DNA of 64,000 nucleotides from Alphaproteobacteria bacterium (GCA_020632925.1 JACKER010000021.1:62001-126000), one strand, 5' to 3'; counted from the first letter of the stretch, positions 39,726 through 50,600 are shown. Notes: generated by a model not told the origin, from the sequence alone. Numbers and translations are program-made.

Positions 39726-40418
39726 CTACCGGTCGCGCCAGCGATACCCGGCGCCCACCATGGTCTCGATGCCGTCGAACGTGGGATCGATCTCCTCGAT
39801 CTTGCGGCGCAGGCGGCGGACGTAGGTGTCGATCAGGCGCTCGACCACCACGCTGTCGTCCCCTCGGATCCGGTCCAGGAGCTGCTCGCGGGTGTAGACC
39901 ACGCCGGGACGGGTCGCGATCACGCACAGCAGCCGGAACTCCGTCACCGTGGTCACGAAGAGCTGCCCGCGGTACCGCGCCTCCATCCGCTCGGTCTCGA
40001 GCTCGAGCTCGCCCGCGGCGATCACCGTGCGCTCCTCGGACGGACCGGCGCGCAGCTGCTCCCGCCGCAGGAGCGCCGAGACGCGCGCGAGCAGCACCCG
40101 GGCGCTGAACGGCTTGATCACGTAGTCGTCGGCGCCGAGCTCGAGCCCGAGCGCCTGGTCGATCTCGGTGTCGCGCGCGGTCAGCAGCACAATCGGCAGC
40201 GTGTGCCCCTTCTCACGCAGGCGCCGGCACAGCGTGAACCCGTCGATGCCGGGCATGTTCACGTCGCTGACGAGCAGCTCGGGCGCGCCCTGCTCCACCT
40301 TGCGGAGGCCCGCGACACCGTCCTTGGCGGTGATCACGTCGTGCCCCGCGTCCTCGAGGGTCATCGACAGCACGTCGAGCAGGTTGGGGTCGTCGTCGAC
40401 GAGGAGGATCCTGGCCAT
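39726..40418 (-). CDS. OmpR/PhoB-family response regulator
   Basis: 230 residues. Receiver domain (1-120) with the acidic pair DDD at 8-10, phospho-acceptor Asp in LLVSDVNMP (about 52), Thr in LLTARD and Lys in VIKPFSAR. The C-terminal winged helix (130-230) has the DNA-recognition region SVVVERLIDTYVRRLRRKIE and ends in a typical GAGYRWRD. It probably activates or represses transcription with the kinase gene downstream at 39722. A TACCTT hexamer (minus strand, 40430-40425) is 6 nt before its ATG with no Shine-Dalgarno, so the mRNA may be leaderless. Confidence 0.95.
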   Translation of the reverse strand: MARILLVDDDPNLLDVLSMTLEDAGHDVITAKDGVAGLRKVEQGAPELLVSDVNMPGIDGFTLCRRLREKGHTLPIVLLTARDTEIDQALGLELGADDYVIKPFSARVLLARVSALLRREQLRAGPSEERTVIAAGELELETERMEARYRGQLFVTTVTEFRLLCVIATRPGVVYTREQLLDRIRGDDSVVVERLIDTYVRRLRRKIEEIDPTFDGIETMVGAGYRWRDR

Positions 40419-40442
40419 GGGCGGAAGGTAGCACGCGCGCTG

Positions 40443-40448
40443 TAAGCT
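40443..40448 (+). promoter_or_regulatory. TAAGCT -10-like box for VWA lipoprotein gene
   Basis: TAAGCT lies 41 nt before the ATG at 40490, and GGGGAGG at 40479-40485 is the ribosome-binding site. The opposite-strand TACCTT of the response-regulator gene is 13 bp away, so the two genes are transcribed divergently from overlapping DNA. Confidence 0.35.
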
Positions 40449-40489
40449 CTGGCCCGGCGGCCCGTTCGGTCCACGACTGGGGAGGTTCC

Positions 40490-42739
40490 ATGCTGCTGCT
40501 GCTCGCTCTCACCGCCTGCATCGACGAGGCCGCCATCGTGGACGGAGAGCCGATCGACATGAAGACGCCGACGCCGGACGGCGCCGCGACGATCGCCACG
40601 ACGCCCGATCGCTCCGCCCCGAGCCGCGCCCCCGCGCGCCGCATGCCCACGCCGACGGGCGAGCTCGTCGTGAACGACTGCTACGGCGGCTTCGGCAACC
40701 GCGCGGGCGGTGCGGGCATCGGTGGGCTCGGCACCAAGGGGTACGGATCGGGTGGCGGTGGGATCTCCCCCGGCGCCTCGACCGGCAGGACCCAGCCACG
40801 TCCCTCGCCGATGGCCAAGCCGCGGCCCGCTCCCGCGCCGCTGCCCGCAGCCGCCCCGCCGAAGACGGTCTCCACCACGCCGCCGCCGGCTCCTTCCCCC
40901 GTGGCGAACACCCAGGGCGGTGAGGGCGGGCTGCTCGGCAACACCCGCGGCCCCAGCCCCAGCCCCGACGCCGCGGCGCCCGCTGCCGAGGCCGAGCCGG
41001 CGGTCGCGTCCGCCCCGATGCAGGAGGAGGCCCGCCGCGCGCCCAAGGACGAGGCGCAGCAGCGCCAGCAGCGGGAGAAGAAGAACGACGCCAAGGAGGC
41101 CGCCGCCGCCGACGGTCTGATGGATCGCATCGCGACGTCCACCGAGGACGACGCCGACCGCGAGGAGGCCAAGCCGGTGGAGCCCATGCTGGACTGGGGC
41201 GCGACGGTCTGGCTGTCGAACGACGACTCCATGAGCCTCGCGTCGGCCCAGCGCGTGCTGTACGCGCTCAAGCGCCACGTGCCGCTGAAGACGAGCGAGA
41301 TCCGCCCGCACGAGCTGCTCAACTACTTCAGCTTCGACACGGCCGAGCCCGCGCCGGGCCGCGTGTTCAGCGTGCTCGGTGGCGCCGAGCAGGACGGCGA
41401 GACGCTGACGGTCTCGCTCGCGGTGAAGGGAGCGACGCCCGAGCGCGAGCCCCTCGATCTCACGCTGCTGGTCGACCGCTCGTGCTCCATGGGCGCCGAG
41501 GGCCGCATGGACTACACCCGCCGCGGCCTGCAGCTCATGACCGAGCAGCTCCAGGACGGCGACCGCCTCGACCTCGTGCTGTTCGACAGCGACGTGTGCA
41601 CGCCGGTCCAGAACTTCGTCGTCGGCCGCGACGACCCCTCCGTCCTGAACGACGCGCTGGCGCGGATGCGCCCGAACACGGGGACGAACCTCGACGCCGG
41701 CCTGCAGAGCGCCTACGCCATCCAGACGGGCCGCGACGCCGCCGAGGTCCACGGCCGCAACCGCCGCGTGCTGCTCATCACGGACGCGCTGCTCAACGAA
41801 GGCCGCGTTCAGGAGTCGCTGGTCGCGCAGGTCGGCAAGAACCTCGAGGAGCACGACATCCGCCTGTCGGGCGTCGGCGTGGGCCGCGAGTTCAACGACA
41901 AGATGCTCGACAAGCTCACGGAGAACGGCAAGGGCGCCTACGTCTACCTCGGCTCCGAGGCCGTCGTGGACCGCGTGTTCGGGCCGGGCTTCGACGCGCT
42001 GACCCGCACGGTCGCGCACGACGTGCACTTCGCGCTCGATCTGCCGGACTCGCTCGCGATGGAGCGCTTCTACGGCGAGGAGGCCTCCACCAACAAGGCG
42101 GACGTGCAGCCCATCCACTACTTCGCGGGCACGACCCAGCTCTTCCTGCAGGACCTGCGCGTGCGCCCCGGCGGCGTCGTGCGCAACGACCCGATCACGA
42201 TGCGCATCGAGTACACCGACGCGATCACGGGCGAGCCCGAGGTCCAGGAGCTGCGCACCACGGTCGGCGCGCTGCTCGACGGCGACCCCCACAACCTGCG
42301 CAAGGGCCAGGCGCTGATGGCCTTCTCGGACATCGTGCTGGCGCAGTCCATGGGCGGTGGCGGCTGCGGCGCTCCGCTCCAGGCGTACCGTCAGCGCAGC
42401 GGCGCGGTCCCCGGCGACGCCGAGATCACCTACGTCAACAGCCTGGTCGGCGACCTCTGCCACGTGGAGATGACGACCGTGGTGACCCGCGGCGTGCAGC
42501 TCAAGCTCAAGCTCGACAGCGACCAGCCGATCGCCAGCGTCGACCTGCGCTGCGGCGGCCAGCACACCACCCAACGCCTGACGGCCGCGGACCAGATCGC
42601 GCGCTTCGAGGACATCACGCCCGGGATGTGTACGGTCGAGCTGCAGGGCAACCTGCCGATGACGGCGGAGGTCGAGGTCCCCGAGAGCGGCGGCGACCTG
42701 CGCTGCATGGTGCGCGGCGGCCGGGTGTCCTGCACCTGA
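40490..42739 (+). CDS. VWA-domain lipoprotein, paralogue of 10419-12509
   Basis: 749 residues. A short signal ends at a lipobox (ALTAC, Cys10). A Gly-rich segment (GGAGIGGLGTKGYGSGGGG) at about 72-90, similar to motifs in myxobacterial AgmX-like proteins, and Pro/Ala-rich disorder occupy residues 20-215. The VWA part has the same DWGATVWLSNDDSMSLASAQ lead-in and MIDAS LLVDRSCSM as the paralogue, then GTNLDAGLQSA and LLITDALLNEG. Sequence identity to the paralogue is high through the VWA and C-terminal domains and low in the linker. Here the protein is lipid-anchored whereas the other has a type I signal. Function unknown. Confidence 0.86.
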   Translation: MLLLLALTACIDEAAIVDGEPIDMKTPTPDGAATIATTPDRSAPSRAPARRMPTPTGELVVNDCYGGFGNRAGGAGIGGLGTKGYGSGGGGISPGASTGRTQPRPSPMAKPRPAPAPLPAAAPPKTVSTTPPPAPSPVANTQGGEGGLLGNTRGPSPSPDAAAPAAEAEPAVASAPMQEEARRAPKDEAQQRQQREKKNDAKEAAAADGLMDRIATSTEDDADREEAKPVEPMLDWGATVWLSNDDSMSLASAQRVLYALKRHVPLKTSEIRPHELLNYFSFDTAEPAPGRVFSVLGGAEQDGETLTVSLAVKGATPEREPLDLTLLVDRSCSMGAEGRMDYTRRGLQLMTEQLQDGDRLDLVLFDSDVCTPVQNFVVGRDDPSVLNDALARMRPNTGTNLDAGLQSAYAIQTGRDAAEVHGRNRRVLLITDALLNEGRVQESLVAQVGKNLEEHDIRLSGVGVGREFNDKMLDKLTENGKGAYVYLGSEAVVDRVFGPGFDALTRTVAHDVHFALDLPDSLAMERFYGEEASTNKADVQPIHYFAGTTQLFLQDLRVRPGGVVRNDPITMRIEYTDAITGEPEVQELRTTVGALLDGDPHNLRKGQALMAFSDIVLAQSMGGGGCGAPLQAYRQRSGAVPGDAEITYVNSLVGDLCHVEMTTVVTRGVQLKLKLDSDQPIASVDLRCGGQHTTQRLTAADQIARFEDITPGMCTVELQGNLPMTAEVEVPESGGDLRCMVRGGRVSCT

Positions 42740-42744
42740 CGGGC

Positions 42745-42750
42745 TAGGAT
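42745..42750 (+). promoter_or_regulatory. TAGGAT -10 box before nucleotidyltransferase pseudogene
   Basis: TAGGAT lies 5 nt before the ATG at 42756, the same arrangement as at 19932 and 43160. Confidence 0.35.
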
Positions 42751-42755
42751 GGAGC

Positions 42756-43162
42756 ATGGCGATCGCGCTCCCTCCATCGCTGGACAAGGACCGCGACGCG
42801 TTCACGCTGGCGGCCCGGCTGGCGGCCGCCCTGGACACGGCCGGTGTGCCCTACGCCATCGGCGGCGCCATCGCGTACGGCATCTGGGCGATCCCCGAGG
42901 CACCCACGATGTCGACTCGGCTCGACGGCCCCCTGGGATCGGCGACCTACCTGTCCGCGGAGGCGACCGCGGTGTTCAAGCGACCTTCTTCCGTCCCAAG
43001 GACCTCGTGGATCTGGAGAAGCTCGTGGCGGTGCAGGGCGGCGACCTCGACGTCGCCTACGTCCGTCGTTGGCTCGTCGAGATGATGGGCGAGGACGACA
43101 TCCGCGTGCGCGAGTGGGACCGGATCCTCGCGGACCACACGGGCGGCCGTCGAGGGAAGTAG
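42756..43162 (+). pseudogene. Decayed nucleotidyltransferase-like (AbiEii/DUF6036-type) gene
   Basis: The start (MAIALPPSLDKDRDAF) and the strand AGVPYAIGGAIAYGIWAIP match the opening of small nucleotidyltransferase-fold proteins. At about 42895 the continuation PRGTHDVD (the D-x-D site) lies in another frame and needs one inserted C. The central about 90 residues are then missing. The segment SAEATAVFK resumes in the first frame, and at about 42980 one G is lost so that FFRPKDLVDLEKLVAVQGG to the end is in the other frame. Two frameshifts plus an internal deletion make it non-functional. Both fragments are recognisable, so decay is recent. No toxin/antitoxin partner remains nearby. Confidence 0.75.
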
Positions 43163-43165
43163 GCT
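43160..43165 (+). promoter_or_regulatory. TAGGCT -10 box, probable leaderless start at 43172
   Basis: TAGGCT ends 6 nt before the ATG at 43172 and no Shine-Dalgarno intervenes. Confidence 0.35.
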
Positions 43166-43171
43166 GCGCGC

Positions 43172-44380
43172 ATGTGGTTCGTCGCCGTCGCGATGGCGCA
43201 GTCCGAGACCCTCGACGACGAGGACCCCGCCCTCCACACGGCGTTGTTGTGGCAGGGCTTCCGCCACGACTGGGAGCGCCACGCCGCCGTCGGTCTGCAC
43301 GTGCCGCACCGCGTGGGTCGGTTCGAGAGCCGGATCGGTCCCGCGGTGCACACCCGGACGGCGGACGGCTGGCGGACCGAGGCGCCGTTCCGGTTCGCGC
43401 AGAGCACCGGCGTGGACGGCGACTGGATGTTCCCCGAGGGCTACGTCGGCCGCGTCTCGTCGCCCGATCTGCGCGTCACCACCGGCGTCGTCACGCTGCG
43501 GACCGACGCGAGCCGCGTCCAGGGCGACCACCCCCGCGCGCTCGAGCGCTTCCACGAGGTGCTGTCGATCCCGAAGGGTCCGGAGCCCGTGGAGGCGGCG
43601 ACCGTGCTCCAGGGGCTCTCGTTCCGCTCGTGGTGCGTCGAGGACGAGACGGCGTGCCACTCGGACGGGCTGTGGCCGTACCGGTTCGAGGTCGACCTGC
43701 AGCCCTGCGAGGACCTCGGCGACACGCTGGCCTGCCCGGTGGAGGTCGAGGTCGGGCGCGCCTGGACGCCCGCGCGCGGCGGGATCCGCGGCATCGAGGA
43801 GAAGCCCCTCGAGCCGACCATGGGCCTCGAGATCGAGGTCGGCTGGGCGCTGCTCACCGCCTCTCCCGGCGCCCTGCTGGCGCTGCCCTGGCACTACGAG
43901 AACGCGCTCCCATCGACGCGCGCGATGACGCTCACCCCCCAGATCGCACGGATCGCCGGCCTGCCGACGGGCTTCCCCGCCGCCGCGGTGGCGTTCACGG
44001 GGCTCGCGTTCGAGCTGTTCCCGCCGTCGGGGCGGAGCTCGCGCCAGGAGCGTGGGCGGTACATCGGTGGGTGGAGCGCGCGCCTCGAGGTGGCGGACTG
44101 GGACGCGGACACCGGCACGGTGGCGCTCTCGCACGCGGGCGGCCTGTGGCTCCCCCGCACGGTGCGCCGCAGCGCCGTCTCGATCGACGTCGGCGCCACG
44201 CTGCTGCTCCTCGCCCACCCCGAGGCGAGGGTCGATCCGCCCGTGACGGTCAGGGGTGCGCTGTGCTCCCCATCGCACGATGCGCCGTGGTTCAGCGCCT
44301 GGAACCGCTGCGAGGCGCTGATCGGCGAGGGGGAGCGCACGGAGCAGGAGGTGCGGGTGACCGTGCCTCCCGAACCCTGA
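43172..44380 (+). CDS. Secreted protein of unknown function
   Basis: 402 residues. A very short signal (MWFVAVAMAQS) resembles that of the OmpA-type protein at 5709. The rest is rich in Trp, Cys pairs (CVEDETAC, CEDLGDTLAC) and beta-strand-like alternation, suggesting a disulfide-stabilised periplasmic or outer-membrane beta protein. No recognised domain and no catalytic motif. The start ATG is preceded by TAGGCT and lies 9 nt after the pseudogene. The stop is 6 bp from the end of the convergent FG-GAP gene. Confidence 0.65.
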   Translation: MWFVAVAMAQSETLDDEDPALHTALLWQGFRHDWERHAAVGLHVPHRVGRFESRIGPAVHTRTADGWRTEAPFRFAQSTGVDGDWMFPEGYVGRVSSPDLRVTTGVVTLRTDASRVQGDHPRALERFHEVLSIPKGPEPVEAATVLQGLSFRSWCVEDETACHSDGLWPYRFEVDLQPCEDLGDTLACPVEVEVGRAWTPARGGIRGIEEKPLEPTMGLEIEVGWALLTASPGALLALPWHYENALPSTRAMTLTPQIARIAGLPTGFPAAAVAFTGLAFELFPPSGRSSRQERGRYIGGWSARLEVADWDADTGTVALSHAGGLWLPRTVRRSAVSIDVGATLLLLAHPEARVDPPVTVRGALCSPSHDAPWFSAWNRCEALIGEGERTEQEVRVTVPPEP

Positions 44381-44386
44381 CGAGCG

Positions 44387-47300
44387 TCAGGGCACCTGGC
44401 CGAGGTGCACGTAGATCAGGCCCACACCCGCCTGGCCCGCGAGCGTGTAGTCGTAGCCCCGCGCGTCGATGAGCACGTCCTCGAGCCCGTCGCCGTCGAT
44501 GTCGCCGGCGGACGCGACCCGCCCACCGTAGTCGACACTCGCGTACCCGTAGTGCGGCCATCCGATCGGCTGCGCCGCCACGTCGGACTCGTGCTGCCAG
44601 GCTGCCGTGGCGCGAGGACCTTCGGGCGAGCCCAGGAACAGCAGGGCCGCGCCCTCCTGGATCTCGGGGTGCGTGGTGTTGGGGGCGCCGACCAGGACGT
44701 CCTCGAAGCCGTCGCCGTTCACGTCCGCCGTGGCCAGCGCTGCGCCGAAGGCCGAGTCTCCGTAGCCGTCGGTGAGGGTGATCGGATCACCCCATGGCCC
44801 GAGCGGTGTGCCCGACCAGAGCTGGACAGCGCCTCGTCCGGTCGACGCCACCACGTCGTCGTACCCGTCGCCATCGACGTCGCCGATCGCGACCGCCTTC
44901 CCGAGCTCCTCGTCCGTCGATCCGACCGCGCTCCAGAGCGGCACGTGGCTCAGGCCCGAGGCAGCGCCCAGGAAGAGCGACACCCGACCGAGCCCGTCGC
45001 CGTCGATGGAGCTCCACACGCGCTCGCCCACGACCAGGTCGCCGTAGCCGTCGCCGTTCACGTCACCTGTGGCGATGACGGGTGGGTCGTCGCTCTGGAG
45101 GCTCGTCGCGGTCCAATCGGCCACCGTGGACGGGCCGTTCGGGCCGCCCGAGAAGAGCTCCAGGCTCCCCGAGGGTGCGATCCAACAGCCGACCAGCACC
45201 TCGTCGTACCCGTCGCCGTCCACGTCGCCGCCTCCGTCGACCCGGGTGCACCCGAACCCGCCGTCGTACGACCACGCCGCCGGAGAGACCGGCCCCCCGG
45301 GACCGCCCAGGTGCACCAGCGCCCGCGAGTTGGCCCCACCCGACCCGATCGCCGCCACGTCGTCGTACCCATCGCCGTTCACGTCACCGACGCCGTCGAC
45401 CGACCACCCGAGTCGCGCGTCGCTCGCTCCGAACGCTCCCCAGGCGGGCACGACCGACAGCCCCGTGGGCCCGCCGAGGTACACGACCGCGGCGCCGTCG
45501 TCGCCACCCGGTTGGGTCTCGGCGAACGGCGCGCCCACGACCACGTCGTCGTACCCGTCGCCGTTCACGTCCCCGGCACCCGCCAGCGAGTAGCCGAAGG
45601 CCACGTCCACTCCGGGCGCGGACAGGACGGTCGGGGCCGACAGCGGCGAGCCCTCGCACACGTCGCCGAGCCCGTCCCCGTCGGCGTCCGCCTGACCCGG
45701 GTCCGCGTCGCTCGGGCAGAGGTCGCAGGCGTCGGGCACCCCGTCCGCATCGACGTCGAGCAGGTCGTCGCCCGCGAGGCAGACGTCCACGCCGTCGTCC
45801 ACCCCGTCGCCGTCCGTGTCCGCCGACGTCGGGTCGTGGTGCGGGTTGGCCAGCTCGAAGAGATCGGAGAGGCCGTCGCCGTCGGTGTCCGTGGAGGTCG
45901 GATCGGTCCCGAGGAGCCCCTCGGTGGCGTCGAGCAGCCCGTCCCCGTCCCAGTCCAGGTACGGATCCACGGCCACCACCGGCGAGGCGACCGAACCTGC
46001 GCCCCCGCGCCGGATCGCCGCCTGGACCACGTACTGCCCGTCCGCCAGGACCAGGGCGGGGACGTTCGCCGTCAGGGTCGCCACGCCGTCCGCGCCCGCG
46101 ATCGCCGTCCCCAGTCGGGCCGCCGGTGCCCCGAGGTCGAGGCAGAGCCCGCCGAGGTGGAGCGGGCACGGGCCTGCCCCGCCGGTCCCCTCAGCGGCCC
46201 AGAACTCGACCTGCTCGCCGACGCCCACCCCAGACGCCACGAGATCGACGGTGCCGCTGTGGACCACCGTCCCGCCGATCGCGAGCTCGGGCGTGTCGCA
46301 CGCGTCGCCCACCCCATCGCCGTCGAGGTCGCCCTGGGTGGGGTCGGGCCGGCCCGGACAGAGGTCGAGCAGGTCGGGGAACCCATCCGCGTCCGTGTCG
46401 GCCAGCGGACGCCCGTCGTAGAGCTCGATCGCCAGCGTGCCGTTCGGGTAGGTGCCGTACGGGATCAGCACGTCGTCGTACCCGTCGCCGTTCACGTCGC
46501 CCGCCGTCGAGACCGCCGGCCGGTAGGTCTCTCGCGTCAGCGCGGCGACCGCCATCGGGCCCGACGCCGATCCCAGGTAGACCGCGCCGAACGTGTTCGA
46601 CCCCACGACCAGATCGTCGTCGCCGTCCCCATCCACGTCGCCGGCACACGCGACGCTCTGCCCGAAGTCCCAATCGGCGACGGGTGTCAGGGTCCAGATC
46701 GGGTCGACGGACAACCCGGAGGGGGAGCCTCGATGGATCTCGACGACGCCGAGGTCGTAGGCCTCCGATCCGATGGCCAGGTCGTCGAAGCCGTCGCCGT
46801 CGAGGTCACCCAGCGCGAGCGCCCCACCGAAGCCGAACGTCGCTCGCTGCGGGTCGCCCTCCCACGTCATCGCCGGGACCACCGAGAGCCCGGTCGGCGA
46901 GCCCAGATAGACCCGAACCGCTCCAGGGCCGCCGTGGAGACCCAGCACCACGTCGTCGTAGCCGTCACCGTCGACGTCACCCGGACCGCCGGTCACCCGT
47001 CCGAGCCAGTCCATGCTCGAGCCCGTGATCGTCCAATCGGGAAGGGCCGCGAGTCCGCCCGGGCCGCCCCGGTACAACCCCAGGGAGTCGTTCGCGCCGC
47101 TGATGAGGACGTCGTCGTACCCGTCACCGTCCACGTCCCCGGCCGCAGCCAGATGTCGCCCGACGTAGGCGCTCACGGCGTTCCCCTCGAGGGTCCAGGC
47201 CGGGGCGGCGGAGAGCCCCGCCGGCCCCCCGCGGTACAGCCACACGATTCCCTCGTTGGACTCGCCGTAGAGGCTGGCGCCGTAGGCGCTGACGAGCACG

Positions 47301-47668
47301 TCGTCGTACCCGTCGGCGTCCACGTCCCCCGCCGCCGACACCTTCCCCACCCGCTCGTCCGCCACGGAGCCCGTGATCGACCACGCGGGTGCCGAGGACA
47401 AGCCCGTCGCCGAGCCGAGGTGGAGGACCGCGGACCCTGCGTTCGACGCCGGGACGTCGGAGGTGGGATCGCCGAGCAGCACGTCGTCGTACCCGTCGCC
47501 GTTCACGTCGCCGGCGGGCTTCGAGATCCAGGCGCCGGACGTGCTCCAGTCGGGGACGGTGACCAGCCTGGCCTGCAGGTCGGGGCGGGCGGCGCCATCC
47601 GACGACGTCACGGGCGCGCAGCCGATGAGGCACAGCGCGGCCAGGGTACGGGCGATGCGAGGGGACAT
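44387..47668 (-). CDS. FG-GAP propeller / thrombospondin type 3 lipoprotein (copy 1)
   Basis: 1093 residues. A lipoprotein signal (MSPRIARTLAALCLIGC) leads into a first propeller of FG-GAP/integrin-alpha-like repeats (about 40-400), each with the DVNGDGYDDVLLG calcium loop and a strand pair. A spacer (425-670) contains DxDGDGxxD thrombospondin type 3 loops, an Ig-like domain (LAIGGTVVHSGTVDLV) and further calcium loops. A second propeller of about seven blades (about 690-1090) ends in YTLAGQAGVGLIYVHL. The protein is probably a surface adhesin or matrix protein stabilised by calcium. It is a tandem duplicate of the next gene, 15 bp away. Confidence 0.88.
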   Translation of the reverse strand: MSPRIARTLAALCLIGCAPVTSSDGAARPDLQARLVTVPDWSTSGAWISKPAGDVNGDGYDDVLLGDPTSDVPASNAGSAVLHLGSATGLSSAPAWSITGSVADERVGKVSAAGDVDADGYDDVLVSAYGASLYGESNEGIVWLYRGGPAGLSAAPAWTLEGNAVSAYVGRHLAAAGDVDGDGYDDVLISGANDSLGLYRGGPGGLAALPDWTITGSSMDWLGRVTGGPGDVDGDGYDDVVLGLHGGPGAVRVYLGSPTGLSVVPAMTWEGDPQRATFGFGGALALGDLDGDGFDDLAIGSEAYDLGVVEIHRGSPSGLSVDPIWTLTPVADWDFGQSVACAGDVDGDGDDDLVVGSNTFGAVYLGSASGPMAVAALTRETYRPAVSTAGDVNGDGYDDVLIPYGTYPNGTLAIELYDGRPLADTDADGFPDLLDLCPGRPDPTQGDLDGDGVGDACDTPELAIGGTVVHSGTVDLVASGVGVGEQVEFWAAEGTGGAGPCPLHLGGLCLDLGAPAARLGTAIAGADGVATLTANVPALVLADGQYVVQAAIRRGGAGSVASPVVAVDPYLDWDGDGLLDATEGLLGTDPTSTDTDGDGLSDLFELANPHHDPTSADTDGDGVDDGVDVCLAGDDLLDVDADGVPDACDLCPSDADPGQADADGDGLGDVCEGSPLSAPTVLSAPGVDVAFGYSLAGAGDVNGDGYDDVVVGAPFAETQPGGDDGAAVVYLGGPTGLSVVPAWGAFGASDARLGWSVDGVGDVNGDGYDDVAAIGSGGANSRALVHLGGPGGPVSPAAWSYDGGFGCTRVDGGGDVDGDGYDEVLVGCWIAPSGSLELFSGGPNGPSTVADWTATSLQSDDPPVIATGDVNGDGYGDLVVGERVWSSIDGDGLGRVSLFLGAASGLSHVPLWSAVGSTDEELGKAVAIGDVDGDGYDDVVASTGRGAVQLWSGTPLGPWGDPITLTDGYGDSAFGAALATADVNGDGFEDVLVGAPNTTHPEIQEGAALLFLGSPEGPRATAAWQHESDVAAQPIGWPHYGYASVDYGGRVASAGDIDGDGLEDVLIDARGYDYTLAGQAGVGLIYVHLGQVP

Positions 47669-47683
47669 CCTGCCTCCGAGGGG

Positions 47684-50600
47684 CTAGGGCACCTGACCGA
47701 GGTGCACGTAGATCAGGCCCACGCCCGCCTGGCCCGCGAGCGTGTACTCGTAGCCGCGCGCGTCGATGAGCACGTCCTCGAGCCCGTCGCCGTCGATGTC
47801 TCCGGCGGAGGCGACCACCCCACCGTAGTCGACGCGCTCGACCCCGTACGAAGGCCACGCCGCCGGCTGGGCCGCCACGTTGGACTCGTGCTGCCAGGCG
47901 GCCGTCGGGCGGGGGCCGTCGGGCGACCCCAGGTACACCAGGGTCGCGCCCTCCTCCCGCTGCGGGTGCGAGGTCGCCGGCGCGCCGACCACGACGTCGT
48001 CGTAGCCGTCGCCGTTCACGTCCGCGGTGTCCAGCGAGAACCCGAAGTCGGAGCCGTCGTATCCGTCCGAGAGGAGCACCGGGTCGGCCCGAACGCCCAG
48101 GGGCGTGCCGAACCAGAGCTGGACCGAGGCCGGCATCGACCTGGAGGTGTACGGGACGGAGCCCGCCAGCACGTCGCCGTACCCATCGCCGTCCACGTCG
48201 CCGATCGCGACCGCGGTGCCGAGCGCGTCGTAGGGCGATCCGACCGCACGCCACACAGGCTCCGCGCCGAGCCCCGCGGGGGAGCCCAGGAACAGCGACA
48301 CGCGGCCCCGGTGATCGTCGACGGAGGGCTCGGCCCAGCCGATCTCTCCGACGAGCAGGTCACCGTAGCCGTCGCCGTTCACGTCGCCGGCGCTGAACGT
48401 GGGCTGGTCGATGTACGACGACCCCGACCAGGTCCAGCTCGGGGTCGCCGAGGGGCCAGCCGGGCCGCCGGGGAAGAGCGCCAACGTCCCCTGCGTAGAA
48501 TCCCTGCAGCCGACCAGCACCTCGTCGTACCCGTCGCCGTCCACGTCGCCGCCGCCGCCGATCCGTCGACACTCGAACCCACCGTAGTACGACCACGCCG
48601 CCGCAGAGACCGGCCCCCCGGGACCGCCCAGGTACACCAGCGCCCGCGCGTAGGCCCCACCCGACCCGATCGCCGCCACGTCGTCGTACCCGTCGCCGTT
48701 CACGTCACCGACGCCGTCGACCGACCACCCGAGCGACGCGTAGCGGTCTCCCAACGTCCCCCAGGCGGGCACGACCGACAGCCCCGACGGACCGCCGAGG
48801 TACACGACCGCCGCGCCCTCGTGATCTCCCGGCTGGGTCTCGGTCGCCGGGGCCCCGACGATCACGTCGTCGTACCCGTCGCCGTTCACGTCCCCTGCAC
48901 CCGCCAGCGAGTGGCCGAAGGCGACGTCCAGTCCGGGCGCGGACAGGAGGGTCGGGGCCGACAGCGGCGAGCCCTCACACACGTCGCCGAGCCCGTCCCC
49001 GTCGGCGTCCGCCTGCCCCGGGTCCGCGTCGCTCGGGCAGGCGTCGCAGGCGTCGGGCACCCCGTCCGCGTCGACGTCGAGCAGGTCGTCGCCCGCCAGG
49101 CAGACGTCCACGCCGTCGTCCACCCCGTCGCCGTCGCTGTCCGCCGACGTCGGGTCCAGGTGGGAGGTCCCGAATTCGTCGAGGTCCGAGAGGCCATCGC
49201 CGTCCGTGTCCGCCGACGTCGGGTCGGTCCCGAGGAGGCCCTCGGTGGCGTCGAGCAGCCCGTCCCCGTCCCAGTCGAGGTACGGATCCACCGCCACCAC
49301 CGGCGAGCGGACGGAGCCCGAACCCCCAGCGCCGCGCCGGATCGCCGCCTGGACGACGTACGCACCGTCCGCCACCACCAGGCCCGGCACGCTCGCGGTC
49401 AACGTCGCCACGCCGTCCGACCCCGCGATCGCGGACCCGACCGGTGCCGCCGAAGCCCCGAGGTCGAGGCAGAGACCACCGAGGTTGGGGGGGCACGGTC
49501 CCGCTCCGCCCGCGCCGACCGCCGCCCAGAACTCGACCTGCTCGCCGACGCCCACCCCCGAGGCCACGAGATCGACGGTGCCACCGTGGACCACCGTCCC
49601 GCCGATCGCGAGCTCTGGCGCGTCGCAGACGTCGCCCGTCCCGTCGTCGTCGAGATCCCGCTGGTCGGGATTCGACCGTCCCGGGCACACGTCGATCACG
49701 TCCGGGATACCGTCCGCGTCCAGATCCGACAGGGGACGTCCTTCGAAGACCTCCGGGGACTCCATGCCACCCAGGTAGGTGCCGTACGGGATCAGCACGT
49801 CGGCGTACCCGTCGCCGTTCACGTCACCGGCCGACGCGACGTCGGGCACCTCGGTCTCCCGAGTGAGCGCGGGAGTGGAGATGGGACCCATCGCCGAGCC
49901 CAGGTAGACCGCCCCGAAGTGGAACGACCCGATCACCAGATCGTCGTCCCCGTCCCCGTCCACGTCGCCGGCACACGCCATGTGGAACGCGAAGGACCAG
50001 TCGTCTGGCTCGGGGTACAGGGTCCAGGTCGGCTGTGGCGAGAGCCCGGCGGCCGCTCCCCGGTGGACCTCGACGAAGCCGGCGTCCTGGTTCGGCGACC
50101 CGATGGCGAGGTCGTCGATACCGTCACCGTCGAGGTCGCCCACCGCCAGGGAGTACCCGAAGCCGGTCCCTTCGCCACCCTCCCACGTCAGCACCGGGAG
50201 GGCCGGCAGCCCGGTGGGCGAGCCCATGTAGACCCGAACGGCCCGGTCTCCGCTCTGGAGGCCGAGGACGACATCGTCGTAGCCATCCCCATCGAAGTCG
50301 CTCGGCTCGCCAACGACCATCCCGAGCCGATCCGTACCCTGGCCGGTGATCGTCCAGTCAGGGACCGCCGGGAGTCCCCCGGGACCGCCACGGTACAGGC
50401 CGAGCGCGTCGCCCGGGCCGCTGATGAGGACGTCGTCGTACCCGTCGCCGTCCACGTCACCGGCCGCAGCCAGGTACAGGCCGAGCCCGGCGTACGCGGC
50501 GTTGCCCTCGAGGGTCCAGGCGGGGGCAGCGGAGAGCCCGGCCGGCCCCCCGCGGTACAGCCACACGATCCCCTCGTTGTACTCGCCGTAGAGGCTGGCT

